Source: an uncultured Hyphomonadaceae bacterium (GTDB taxonomy: Bacteria > Pseudomonadota > Alphaproteobacteria > Caulobacterales > Hyphomonadaceae). Taken from it: a stretch of DNA of 64,000 nucleotides. The stretch is from the NCBI GenBank assembly GCA_913057945.1, contig CAJXOF010000005.1, positions 1 to 64,000 on the forward strand, read 5' to 3'. The notes beneath the pieces were generated by a model. The model did not search any database, had not been told where the DNA came from, and saw only the letters and a program-made list of their open reading frames with translations. A program made the position numbers and the translations under genes. Below, one piece after another: positions 54,971 through 63,268 of this stretch (position 1 is the first letter of the stretch; each line of letters begins with the position of its first letter).

Positions 54971-55806
54971 CCCCCACCCGCCCAGCAATGCTGGTCGCCC
55001 TTATAGCCTTGACCGCTTGCTCAGATGCCCCGGACATGGCGATCATTCCTGCCGCGAGCTTTGAAATGGGCGAAACGGTGGACTATGGGTATGGTGAAAT
55101 TGATGGCCCGCGCCACACGGTCGAGATTGCGCACCCCTTCGCGCTCGCGAAGACGGAAGTTACGGTTGGTCAGTTCCGCACGTTTGTTCAGGAAACCGGA
55201 TATGTTTCGGAAGGACTCTGCAATATCTACACGGATGATCAATCCTGGCATCTAGATCCCAGTCGCAATTGGGAGCATCCGGGTTTCATGCAAGGTGAAG
55301 ACCATCCCGTCGTCTGCGTAAGTTGGGATGATACGCAGGCCTACACGTCATGGCTCAGTGAGAAGACTGGAAAATCCTACCGCCTGCCTTCAGAAGCAGA
55401 ATGGGAGTATGTTGCCTCCATGGGCGGCATTGAAGGCGATGATGATAGCGTAAGCCATGACGAAGCCAATATAGGTCTGGTCGATTGCTGCGGGGGCAAG
55501 ATCGAAGGGCAAGATCAGTGGATCGAGACAGCGCCCGTCGCAAGCTTCCCAGCTGACCGGTTTGGTATTCACGACATGCGCGGCAATGTCTGGGAATGGC
55601 AGGCAGATTGCCATCAGGAGACCTATGACAACGCCCCCATTGACGGCACTGCGCGAACTGAATGCGAGACACCTGACAGACGCTCCATACGGGGCGGGTC
55701 CTATGGCGATGCGGGCGACTATCTTTCCCCACGTTACCGCCTGCCTGGACCTCAATCACAAGGATATTTCACGGTCGGTTTTCGCGTGGCCCACGACATC
55801 GAATGA
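54955..55806 (+). CDS. SUMF1/FGE-fold lipoprotein
   Basis: 283-residue exported lipoprotein (lipobox LIALTAC, Cys ~21) with the formylglycine-generating-enzyme fold: IPAASFEMGETVDYGYGEID, FALAKTEVTVGQFRTFVQET, HPVVCVSWDDTQAYTSWLSE, YRLPSEAEWEYVAS, MRGNVWEWQAD and RRSIRGGSYGDAGDYLSPRY. The two catalytic cysteines of true FGE near the RGGS motif are missing, so sulfatase activation is unlikely; other cysteines (VDCCGG) are present. The ATG at 54955 lies inside the amidohydrolase 3' end, so both are likely translated together. Confidence 0.88.
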   Translation: MVWRIAPTRPAMLVALIALTACSDAPDMAIIPAASFEMGETVDYGYGEIDGPRHTVEIAHPFALAKTEVTVGQFRTFVQETGYVSEGLCNIYTDDQSWHLDPSRNWEHPGFMQGEDHPVVCVSWDDTQAYTSWLSEKTGKSYRLPSEAEWEYVASMGGIEGDDDSVSHDEANIGLVDCCGGKIEGQDQWIETAPVASFPADRFGIHDMRGNVWEWQADCHQETYDNAPIDGTARTECETPDRRSIRGGSYGDAGDYLSPRYRLPGPQSQGYFTVGFRVAHDIE

Positions 55807-55907
55807 TCCGGCACAGGTGCGCCACGCGCACCACAGGGCGCCCAAATTGCATCTGTCACTGACTGGCCGATTGCCAATATACTCGGATCGGAAAATCAAG
55901 GATCAAA

Positions 55908-57350
55908 ATGATGACGGTTCGTAAATGGCTCAAACTCGACTGCGCCCCCGCTCTGGGTCTGGCGTTGACAGCCCTGACACTTACAGCATGCGCAGCAATG
56001 CCACAGGAGGCTTTGGCTGAGCCCAGGTCTCAAACTGATCTGCCCGCCCTCATCAATGATGGGTTCGAAAGCGACGCGGCGCTGTCATTCGATTGGCCCA
56101 TGCTGGAAATTGGTACTGGCCAATACGAGGATGGCCCAACCGGCCTGACAGTGTTGAAATTCGGCAAGAAGGTAAATGCGGCTGTCGATGCACGCGGCGG
56201 GGGGCCCGGCACGGTAAATGCGGAATACCTCAAACTTGGCTACACCCAGCCGGAACTTGATGCGATCGTGCTTGCGGGCGGGTCCTGGTATGGCCTTGAA
56301 GCGGTAACGGCCGCGAATACGGCCCTGCTTGATGACGGGTATCGTGGTGGGAACTGGGACAATGTCGGTCTTGTCGTCGGATCTATCATCTACGATTTCG
56401 GTGGACGCCGGCTCAATGAAATCTATCCGGACAAGCGTCTCGCCCAATTGGCCCTGCGGGCAGCCGAGCCCGGAATTTTCCCGAACGGCGCTTACGGAGC
56501 TGGCCGGTCTGCCATGAATGGCGGCATTTTCGGTTGCCACGCCCGCTCTGGACAGGGCAGCGCGTATCGTCAGGTGGGTGATGTCAAAATCGCCGTCTTC
56601 ACCGTGGTCAATGCGCTTGGCACCGTTACGGATCGTGAAGGAAACGTGGTGGCCTGCCACAAGGGCGACAGCTGGCCTGAGACCCTCAAGGCAACGGACC
56701 TCATGCGCGCTGCGCCGGACAGCCTCCAGCCCGGTTGGAACGGCGAGGAAGACACGAAGGAAGTCGAACGGAAGAACACGACCATCAGCGTAGTCGTGAC
56801 CAACCGGACATTGAGCCCTGCAGAACTCCAAAGGCTTGCCGTTCAGGTCCACACATCCATGGCACGTGGCATCCAGCCCTTCGCGAGTGAGTTTGACGGC
56901 GACGTGCTCTATGCCGTGTCGACGAATGAAGTAGACGCCGGTCCTGGTGCAACTCTGCCCAGCATGGAAATCGGTGTTACCGCTTCCGAACTCATGTGGG
57001 ACGCAATCCTCGCTGCGATGCCGGAGAAACAAGTCACTCAACCCGAGCCGGACCCGGAATTGGTTATCTCTGCCCCCGCGCTTGATAAGTATGCGGGCAC
57101 CTATCGTTTCAGCAATCTGGCTGAGTTGACGGTACGTGTGGAAGATGGCGCGCTCGTGGCTTCGGCCACAGGTGAGCGCGATGTGTTCCAGGTCAGGAAG
57201 GGCTCCCCCCGTACCTTGCTGGCCGCCACGCCTGACATCTTTACCGTCGAACGTGGCCGCTATCCGTTCAGCGTTCAGTTCACAGATGATACAGTTATTG
57301 TGAACCCCGGACGCTGGCAACAAACAGGACGCCGCGTTTCGGGCAATTAG
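55908..57350 (+). CDS. P1-family peptidase (DmpA/NylC-type)
   Basis: 480-residue exported N-terminal nucleophile-type hydrolase. Signal peptide with LTLTACAAM (a possible lipobox). The DmpA fold begins GPTGLTVLKFGKKVNAAVDA; self-cleavage is expected at ERKN|TTISVVVTNRTLSPAEL, where the new N-terminal Thr is the nucleophile as in nylon oligomer hydrolase (NylC). YAVSTNEVDAGPGA follows. A ~90-residue C-terminal beta domain is extra. DmpA-type enzymes release N-terminal D/L-aminoacyl or beta-aminoacyl groups; NylC cuts 6-aminohexanoate amides. The stop is 36 bases before gcdH. Confidence 0.9.
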   Translation: MMTVRKWLKLDCAPALGLALTALTLTACAAMPQEALAEPRSQTDLPALINDGFESDAALSFDWPMLEIGTGQYEDGPTGLTVLKFGKKVNAAVDARGGGPGTVNAEYLKLGYTQPELDAIVLAGGSWYGLEAVTAANTALLDDGYRGGNWDNVGLVVGSIIYDFGGRRLNEIYPDKRLAQLALRAAEPGIFPNGAYGAGRSAMNGGIFGCHARSGQGSAYRQVGDVKIAVFTVVNALGTVTDREGNVVACHKGDSWPETLKATDLMRAAPDSLQPGWNGEEDTKEVERKNTTISVVVTNRTLSPAELQRLAVQVHTSMARGIQPFASEFDGDVLYAVSTNEVDAGPGATLPSMEIGVTASELMWDAILAAMPEKQVTQPEPDPELVISAPALDKYAGTYRFSNLAELTVRVEDGALVASATGERDVFQVRKGSPRTLLAATPDIFTVERGRYPFSVQFTDDTVIVNPGRWQQTGRRVSGN

Positions 57351-57386
57351 TCAGTTCTGGCAACGCCTCACACCCAGGAAACAATC

Positions 57387-58565
57387 ATGACGCAATACTC
57401 TGCCTTCAATTGGGCTGATCCCCTTTCGCTCGACTCCGAACTGACAGAAGATGAACGGTCGGTTCAAAAGACCGCACGCGATTTTGCTGAGAATCAACTA
57501 TTGCCCGGGATTGTCGAGGCCAACCGAAATGGCGAATTCGACCGCAATATCCTGAAGGAAATGGGCGCACTCGGCTTGCTCGGCCCTACTCTTCCTGAAG
57601 AGTTAGGCGGAGCTGGTGTAAGCCATGTCGCCTACGGACTGGTATCCCATGAGATCGAGGCCGTGGATTCCGGCTACCGCTCAGCCATGAGTGTCCAGTC
57701 CTCCCTCGTTATCCATCCGATTCATGCCTATGGGTCCATATACCAGCAGGAACGCTGGTTACCTGGACTTGTGTCGGGGGACCTGGTCGGCTGCTTCGGG
57801 CTGACCGAACCCGATCACGGGTCGGATCCGGGCAATATGTCCACACGTGCCAAAGCGGTCGATGGCGGCTTTCGGCTCAATGGAGCTAAAATGTGGATCA
57901 CAAACAGTCCCATAGCAGATGTTTTCGTCGTCTGGGCAAAACTGGACGGCATCATTCGCGGCTTCGTGCTGGAACGGGGCATGGAGGGGCTGTCGACGCC
58001 GCAAATTAAAGGCAAGCTGGCCCTGCGGGCATCCGCAACCGGCGAGATTGTCATGGACGACGTGTTTGTCCCCCAAGAAAACCTGCTGCCTAACGCCCGC
58101 GGCTTGTCAGGCCCTTTCGGCTGTCTCAACAAGGCCCGTTTTGGAATCGCCTGGGGCGCGCTAGGGGCAGGTCGCGCTTGCTGGACAGCGGCCAGAGACT
58201 ACGCAATGGATCGCACCCAGTTCGGCCGTCCGCTGGCCGCCAACCAGTTGATCCAGCGGAAATTGGCAGACATGCAGACCGACATCGCCCTTGGGCTGCA
58301 AGCCTGTTTGAAAGTGGGGCGACTGCTGGGCGCACACCAGGCATCGCCGGAAATGATTTCGCTGATCAAGCGGAACAGTACGGGCAAAGCACTTGAGATC
58401 GCCCGCGCAGCCCGGGACATTCATGGTGGCAATGGCGTGTCAGACGAATTTCATGTCATGCGTCACATGTGCAATCTCGAAGCGGTCAATACGTATGAGG
58501 GCACGCACGACATTCACGCATTGATCCTCGGCCGCGCCCAAACCGGACTGGCTGCCTTCAACTGA
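57387..58565 (+). CDS. gcdH: Glutaryl-CoA dehydrogenase
   Basis: FAD enzyme that oxidises and decarboxylates glutaryl-CoA to crotonyl-CoA. The 392-residue protein matches the family closely: [20 protein letters not shown] (with the substrate-binding Arg), [79 protein letters not shown] and the catalytic Glu in [34 protein letters not shown] precedes the ATG. One base separates it from the CoA-transferase gene. Confidence 0.95.
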   Translation: MTQYSAFNWADPLSLDSELTEDERSVQKTARDFAENQLLPGIVEANRNGEFDRNILKEMGALGLLGPTLPEELGGAGVSHVAYGLVSHEIEAVDSGYRSAMSVQSSLVIHPIHAYGSIYQQERWLPGLVSGDLVGCFGLTEPDHGSDPGNMSTRAKAVDGGFRLNGAKMWITNSPIADVFVVWAKLDGIIRGFVLERGMEGLSTPQIKGKLALRASATGEIVMDDVFVPQENLLPNARGLSGPFGCLNKARFGIAWGALGAGRACWTAARDYAMDRTQFGRPLAANQLIQRKLADMQTDIALGLQACLKVGRLLGAHQASPEMISLIKRNSTGKALEIARAARDIHGGNGVSDEFHVMRHMCNLEAVNTYEGTHDIHALILGRAQTGLAAFN

Positions 58566-58566
58566 T

Positions 58567-59817
58567 ATGGCCCAGGCACTGGAAAAAATTCGCGTTCTGG
58601 ATTTGAGCCGGGTGTTGGCAGGCCCCTGGGCAACTCAGCTTCTGGGTGACCTCGGCGCAGAAATCATAAAGGTAGAACGCCCAGAGGGCGGAGACGATAC
58701 CCGCAGCTGGAGCCCCCCTTTTCAGGAAGGTGAAAATTCGAATGTCAGGGAAGCATCGTATTTCCTCAGTGCGAACCGCAACAAGAAGTCCGTATGCATT
58801 GATATTTCCACACCCACTGGCCAGGATATCATCAGGGAACTTGCCGCCTCCAGCGATGTCTTGGTGGAAAACTTCAAGACCGGCAGCCTCGCCAGATACG
58901 GTCTCGACGCGGCAACTTTACGCCTGATCAACCCTCGACTGATCTATTGTTCGATCACCGGGTTTGGTCAAACCGGCCCCTACGCCACCTTGCCGGGCTA
59001 TGACCTGCTGATCCAGGCCATGGGCGGATTGATGAGCATAACCGGCGTCCCCGATGGCGAGCCGGGTGGCGGGCCCCTCAAGGTTGGCGTCGCCTTGGTA
59101 GACATAGTGACTGGTCTTTATGCAGCGAATGCCATTCAGGCAGCATTGCTTCATCGGGAGCGGACAGGAGAAGGCCAGACAATCGACGTCGCATTGCTCG
59201 ATTGCCTCGTCGCCGCAATGGCCAACCAGTCTCAGGGATTTCTCTCAACCGGGGAAAATCCGACACGGATGGGGAATGCTCATCCGAGCATTGTCCCCTA
59301 TGACGTGTTTGCCACACACGACGGACATATCGTTCTGGCCGTTGGTAACGACCTTCAGTTCAAGGAACTTTGTGATCTCATCGACTTGCCGAAATTGCCT
59401 TCCGACCCTCGGTTCGCGACCAATGGCGCGCGTGTGGCCAACCGCGCTTCCCTGACCGAATTACTGAACGATACGCTTCAGAAGCAATCCACGTCCCATT
59501 GGATAAATCTGCTTCAGGTGAGCAAAGTACCCGCAGGACCTGTCAACAAAATGGCGGATGTCTTTGAAAACCCTCAAGTTCAGGCACGGGGCATACGCAT
59601 TTCAATGCCTCATGCCACGCTGGGTCCTGTGCCCGGAGTCGCGTGTCCCATACGCCTGAGCCACACGCCCGTGACTTACAGGACAGCGGCCCCTGCGCAT
59701 GGGGGGAACACGTCGAATGTGTTGACCACTGTGCTTGGCTATTCCCCGGAAACGATAAAGGGCCTACAGGCCAATGGAATTGTCGCCTTCGGAAAGGCGG
59801 ACAACACCCCAAGCTGA
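58567..59817 (+). CDS. Family III CoA-transferase (candidate succinyl-CoA:glutarate CoA-transferase)
   Basis: 416-residue CaiB/BaiF transferase: VLDLSRVLAGPWATQLLGDL, IDISTPTGQDIIRELAASSD, VGVALVDIVTGLYAANAIQA (catalytic Asp) and GQTIDVALLDCLVAAMANQS. A paired CoA-transferase and glutaryl-CoA dehydrogenase is the known arrangement for glutarate activation (SUGCT in animals, gcdH-linked genes in bacteria), so glutarate plus a CoA donor is the most likely reaction. One base after gcdH, so an operon with it. Confidence 0.88.
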   Translation: MAQALEKIRVLDLSRVLAGPWATQLLGDLGAEIIKVERPEGGDDTRSWSPPFQEGENSNVREASYFLSANRNKKSVCIDISTPTGQDIIRELAASSDVLVENFKTGSLARYGLDAATLRLINPRLIYCSITGFGQTGPYATLPGYDLLIQAMGGLMSITGVPDGEPGGGPLKVGVALVDIVTGLYAANAIQAALLHRERTGEGQTIDVALLDCLVAAMANQSQGFLSTGENPTRMGNAHPSIVPYDVFATHDGHIVLAVGNDLQFKELCDLIDLPKLPSDPRFATNGARVANRASLTELLNDTLQKQSTSHWINLLQVSKVPAGPVNKMADVFENPQVQARGIRISMPHATLGPVPGVACPIRLSHTPVTYRTAAPAHGGNTSNVLTTVLGYSPETIKGLQANGIVAFGKADNTPS

Positions 59818-59904
59818 TCCCTCCGCGGGCCGGTCTTTGATTTCAGCTATCTTGCAACGCATCAGCGCAATCTCTTCCCGCTCCTTTGTGACAACTGCAC
59901 CAGA

Positions 59905-59949
59905 GGTGCGAATTCCGCACCATGCTATTCATTTTTGGCATCTGCCAAA
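59905..59949. promoter_or_regulatory. Two palindromes upstream of the TonB receptor (candidate operators)
   Basis: TTTGGCA-TC-TGCCAAA (59934-59949) is a perfect 16-base palindrome; GGTGCG-AATTC-CGCACC (59905-59921) is a second with six-base arms. They lie 58-102 bases before the TonB receptor ATG, a normal place for a repressor or activator site. No dedicated regulator gene is adjacent. The first resembles LacI/TetR-type operators in symmetry. Confidence 0.5.
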
Positions 59950-60006
59950 GTTTTTGTTTGTCCGTCTTACTCGACCGTAATGTAGCAAAAGCGAGCGGGA
60001 GAACAC

Positions 60007-62142
60007 ATGAAACGTAAATATCTTTGGACAACGGGGAGCGCAATTGTTGCGCTGATGCATGCCGCGAGCGCGCATGCGCAAACAGCTGACGCTCCAGTTG
60101 ACGACACAGAATTGGTGCAGTCCGCCATCATGGTGACAGCCCAGAAGCGGGAACAGCGACTGATCGATGTTCCAATGGCAATCGAGTCCATTTCCGGCGA
60201 CGAACTCGCCAAGCTGGGCGTTGCAAGCGTGCAGGATCTGTCCTTCAGCGTGCCAGGCCTCACCATGCGCGAAGACGGTCCAGGCAGCTACACGATCTTC
60301 ATCCGTGGACTGGCAAACCAGTCGGGTTCGGGTGCTTTGGTCGGAATGTATATGGACGAAGCCCCACTCTCCTTGAGCGGATATGATCAACTCAGCCCCA
60401 CGGCGTTGGATCTTGAACGCGTTGAGGTTCTCAAAGGCCCTCAAGGCACGCTCTATGGTCAAGGCGCAGCCGGCGGCGTCATCCGTTACATCACAGCAGA
60501 TCCTGTGCTCGACAAGGTCGAAGGCAAGGTCAAGGGCGAGCTGTACACGGTCTCTGATGGCGAAATCGGCCAGAAGGGCGAATTCATCGTCAATGCTCCG
60601 ATCGTGAAAGACAAACTCGCTGTGCGCCTCGCGGTCGGACTTGAAGATGGTGGCGGCTGGATTGACCAACCTGAAGCTGGCATTGAAGACGGCAATGGCA
60701 CAGAACTTCTGAATGCCCGTGCCAAGGTCCTCTGGGTGCCGACAGAAAACTTCTCAGCCAAGGCAATGGTTCAGGTCCAGCGGGCCGAAACCGAACTGGG
60801 CATGGGATATGAGGAAGCGGACCGCTCGGTCGATGTCGGTCCCGACCGCAACAAGGTGATGATCCCGAAGAAATTCGACTTCAACATCTACAATCTTGAG
60901 CTGGCCTATGATTTTGGCTTCGCCGAACTGACCTCCTCGACCACCCAGATCGACCATGATCATCAATACCCATTCACTTACATTCCGCGAGAGGGTAACT
61001 ATTCGTACGGAATCGTCGAAGGCAATGATGATCGCTTCGTCGAGGCTGAACAGTTTTCTCAGGAAGTCCGCCTTTCGGACTCAAATGATAACTACGCTTG
61101 GACAGTGGGTGCATTCTATAGCGATGGGGAGCGTTCCCTGACCGCTGACTACGAATACGCATATGCTCCGGCTGGCGATCTCTATGACAATGGTGGAGTC
61201 CTGTATGACGACCTGTACTACTATTCTGCCTCCACATCTGAATCGTATTCACTGTTCGCAGATGGATCATTTGATGTAACCGACAGGCTGACCCTTGGCG
61301 CGGGTATGCGATACTTTCATGATGAGCAAACCAGCCTGATCGAATATGCACCCGGAGCGGGCACCGAATTGTCGGATACTTTCCAGTCGGTCGATCCGCG
61401 CGCCTATATGACCTACCAGTATGATGAAGATGCCACGATCTATGCCAGCGCTGGATCAGGCTTCAGAAGTGGCGGCTTCAATTCCGCGCCATTTGATCCG
61501 TATGACCCTGAAAACATCCTGACATATGAAATCGGAACCAAGGGCAGCACCCGTAACTTCCAGTATGACATTGCGGCCTTCTTCACCGAGTACAAGGATA
61601 TGGTGCGTCGGCGCCTGACCGAAGTGAATGGAGCATTCCTTGGAGAATCCAGCAATATCGGCAAGGTCGAAGTGAAAGGCCTCGAGGCAGGTCTGGCCTA
61701 CCAGCCAACTTCGGGCCTCACCCTGTCTGCGAATGCAGCCTATCTCGACAGCGAGATTGTCGAAACCGCAGACACCGATCAGGTCAACGAAGTTGGCGAT
61801 CCGACAGATTACACACCTGAGTTGAGCTATACACTGGGTGTCAATTACGACTTTGACCTGACACCAGACCATCCGGCCTTTGTCCGCGTTGATTTCAACC
61901 ATCGGGACAAGGTCACTTATATCGACCGGTCCAGCTTCCTTCCTTCCGCGCTTCCCCAAAGCTCGGATGCACTGAACCTGCTCAATGCACGCGCAGGCGT
62001 CGTCGTCGGGAACTTTGATCTGGAAGTCTTTGCCACCAACCTCACCGACGAAAACAAGTCCATTGACCCCTATCAGGCCTGGGCCAATGCCAACCGCACA
62101 CGTCCCCGTGTTGTCGGCATCAGCGCAGCGTATAATTTCTAG
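60007..62142 (+). CDS. TonB-dependent receptor
   Basis: 711-residue outer-membrane channel. Signal peptide (IVALMHAASAHAQ); TonB box region SAIMVTAQKREQRLIDVPMA; plug domain (VPGLTMREDGPGSYTIFIRG, RVEVLKGPQGTLYGQGAAGG) and a beta-barrel ending in RTRPRVVGISAAYNF with terminal Phe. The plug motif LYGQGAAGGVIRYIT is of the sphingomonad/Hyphomonas subfamily. GCGGGAGAACAC precedes the ATG. A strong terminator follows. Substrate likely linked to the P1-peptidase/gcdH block upstream (inference). Confidence 0.95.
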   Translation: MKRKYLWTTGSAIVALMHAASAHAQTADAPVDDTELVQSAIMVTAQKREQRLIDVPMAIESISGDELAKLGVASVQDLSFSVPGLTMREDGPGSYTIFIRGLANQSGSGALVGMYMDEAPLSLSGYDQLSPTALDLERVEVLKGPQGTLYGQGAAGGVIRYITADPVLDKVEGKVKGELYTVSDGEIGQKGEFIVNAPIVKDKLAVRLAVGLEDGGGWIDQPEAGIEDGNGTELLNARAKVLWVPTENFSAKAMVQVQRAETELGMGYEEADRSVDVGPDRNKVMIPKKFDFNIYNLELAYDFGFAELTSSTTQIDHDHQYPFTYIPREGNYSYGIVEGNDDRFVEAEQFSQEVRLSDSNDNYAWTVGAFYSDGERSLTADYEYAYAPAGDLYDNGGVLYDDLYYYSASTSESYSLFADGSFDVTDRLTLGAGMRYFHDEQTSLIEYAPGAGTELSDTFQSVDPRAYMTYQYDEDATIYASAGSGFRSGGFNSAPFDPYDPENILTYEIGTKGSTRNFQYDIAAFFTEYKDMVRRRLTEVNGAFLGESSNIGKVEVKGLEAGLAYQPTSGLTLSANAAYLDSEIVETADTDQVNEVGDPTDYTPELSYTLGVNYDFDLTPDHPAFVRVDFNHRDKVTYIDRSSFLPSALPQSSDALNLLNARAGVVVGNFDLEVFATNLTDENKSIDPYQAWANANRTRPRVVGISAAYNF

Positions 62143-62157
62143 GGTAATGGATAGTTG

Positions 62158-62190
62158 ATGACCGGGCGTTTCCTACGGAACCCCGGTCAT
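62158..62190. repeat. 9-bp inverted repeat after the TonB receptor
   Basis: ATGACCGGG (62158-62166) and CCCGGTCAT (62182-62190) form a perfect stem with a 15-base loop, without a T-tract. It precedes the intrinsic terminator and may protect the mRNA 3' end. Confidence 0.5.
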
Positions 62191-62208
62191 CACGCCCCCC
62201 CCGTGACT

Positions 62209-62238
62209 GGCCCGACCTTCTAAAAGGTCGGGCCTTTT
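62209..62238 (+). terminator. Intrinsic terminator after the TonB receptor
   Basis: Perfect 11-bp stem GGCCCGACCTT/AAGGTCGGGCC (62209-62219 and 62224-62234), four-base loop, followed by TTTT. Ends the receptor transcript 66 bases after its stop. Confidence 0.93.
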
Positions 62239-62344
62239 GCGTTGTGACGACGCGTATTTCTGGACACACTATCACAAGCGCCCGCACGCCGAAGCGCGAG
62301 CGGATTACCAGTGATGATTTATTGTAACGAGGGCTCTGGGGAGC

Positions 62345-63268
62345 CTAAACTGGTTTGCAGGCTTCAGCATCGTCATGAATGACGCGCCCTGCCTCCTCTT
62401 CCCCGAACGCTTCTGCATTGCCGGAAACACTGCCCCCACATACCGTGATGAGGCTGTTGCCAGCTGCGCGTGCACCAAATGGGGAATTGTCGAGCAATGT
62501 AGAATTACGGCTCATAATCTTCGCGTCGTCTTCCGTGTAGAGACCATCATCCTGGTTCCCCTCTACAATACTGTCGGAAATGACCGCTGAAGCATTACCA
62601 TACGCCGCCACCGCGGCAGATTCACTGGAGATGATCCGGCTATCTGTCATGTCCATAGCGGAAGTTTCCTCCAGCCACACTCCGAGATGGGAGTGATCGA
62701 TCACCAGATCTTTCGCCGTTATACGACCGTCTTCCCGGCCGGTCAGCGCCATCTTCGCGACACGTTCAATCGTGATGGAGTTCAGCGTCACGTCACTGTT
62801 GATCGTGAAAATGCCGTGGCCATCATAGATGTCGTCCTCAGCTTCTGCGTAATGAAATTCCGAAATGGTCAGACCGGTAATCTGCACGGTGGAATCCTCA
62901 ATCACGAGGGCGCTCGATGGGAAATCTGCACTTCCGGAAATCCTTGCTCCCGGCTCGGCGGCAATTTCCAGCGTCTTGCCATCAATCACTACCGCGCCGC
63001 GTACCTGAAGTTCCTGAAAGGGTACGTCGCGATAGGATATCGGGCGGTAGATCCCCGCATGCATCACAATTTGATCGCCCGAGTTGGACGCATCAATTGC
63101 TGCCTGCAGGCCAGCCAGGCCCAGATATTCGCACGCGTCAGCGGGACTATCCTCGGAACAGACTTGAACAACAGCACTCTTCTCTTCACCGGCACTGTGT
63201 TCGGCCGTGCACGCAGCCGCCCCCAAAAGAACCGGAATTGAAACCGTTGTGAGGAATCGCGTGAACAT
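62345..63268 (-). CDS. Right-handed parallel beta-helix lipoprotein
   Basis: 307-residue exported protein with a lipoprotein signal (LLGAAACTAE, Cys ~20). From ~50 to 290 it has beta-helix rungs (VIEDSTVQITGLTISEFHYA; VTLNSITIERVAKMALTG; AVAAYGNASAVISDSIVEGN) resembling NosD/CASH-type carbohydrate- or polysaccharide-binding helices, but it lacks obvious lyase residues. Its start codon overlaps the stop of the upstream POT transporter by one base, so the two are probably co-expressed and work on the same compound. Converges with the TonB receptor. Confidence 0.85.
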   Translation of the reverse strand: MFTRFLTTVSIPVLLGAAACTAEHSAGEEKSAVVQVCSEDSPADACEYLGLAGLQAAIDASNSGDQIVMHAGIYRPISYRDVPFQELQVRGAVVIDGKTLEIAAEPGARISGSADFPSSALVIEDSTVQITGLTISEFHYAEAEDDIYDGHGIFTINSDVTLNSITIERVAKMALTGREDGRITAKDLVIDHSHLGVWLEETSAMDMTDSRIISSESAAVAAYGNASAVISDSIVEGNQDDGLYTEDDAKIMSRNSTLLDNSPFGARAAGNSLITVCGGSVSGNAEAFGEEEAGRVIHDDAEACKPV

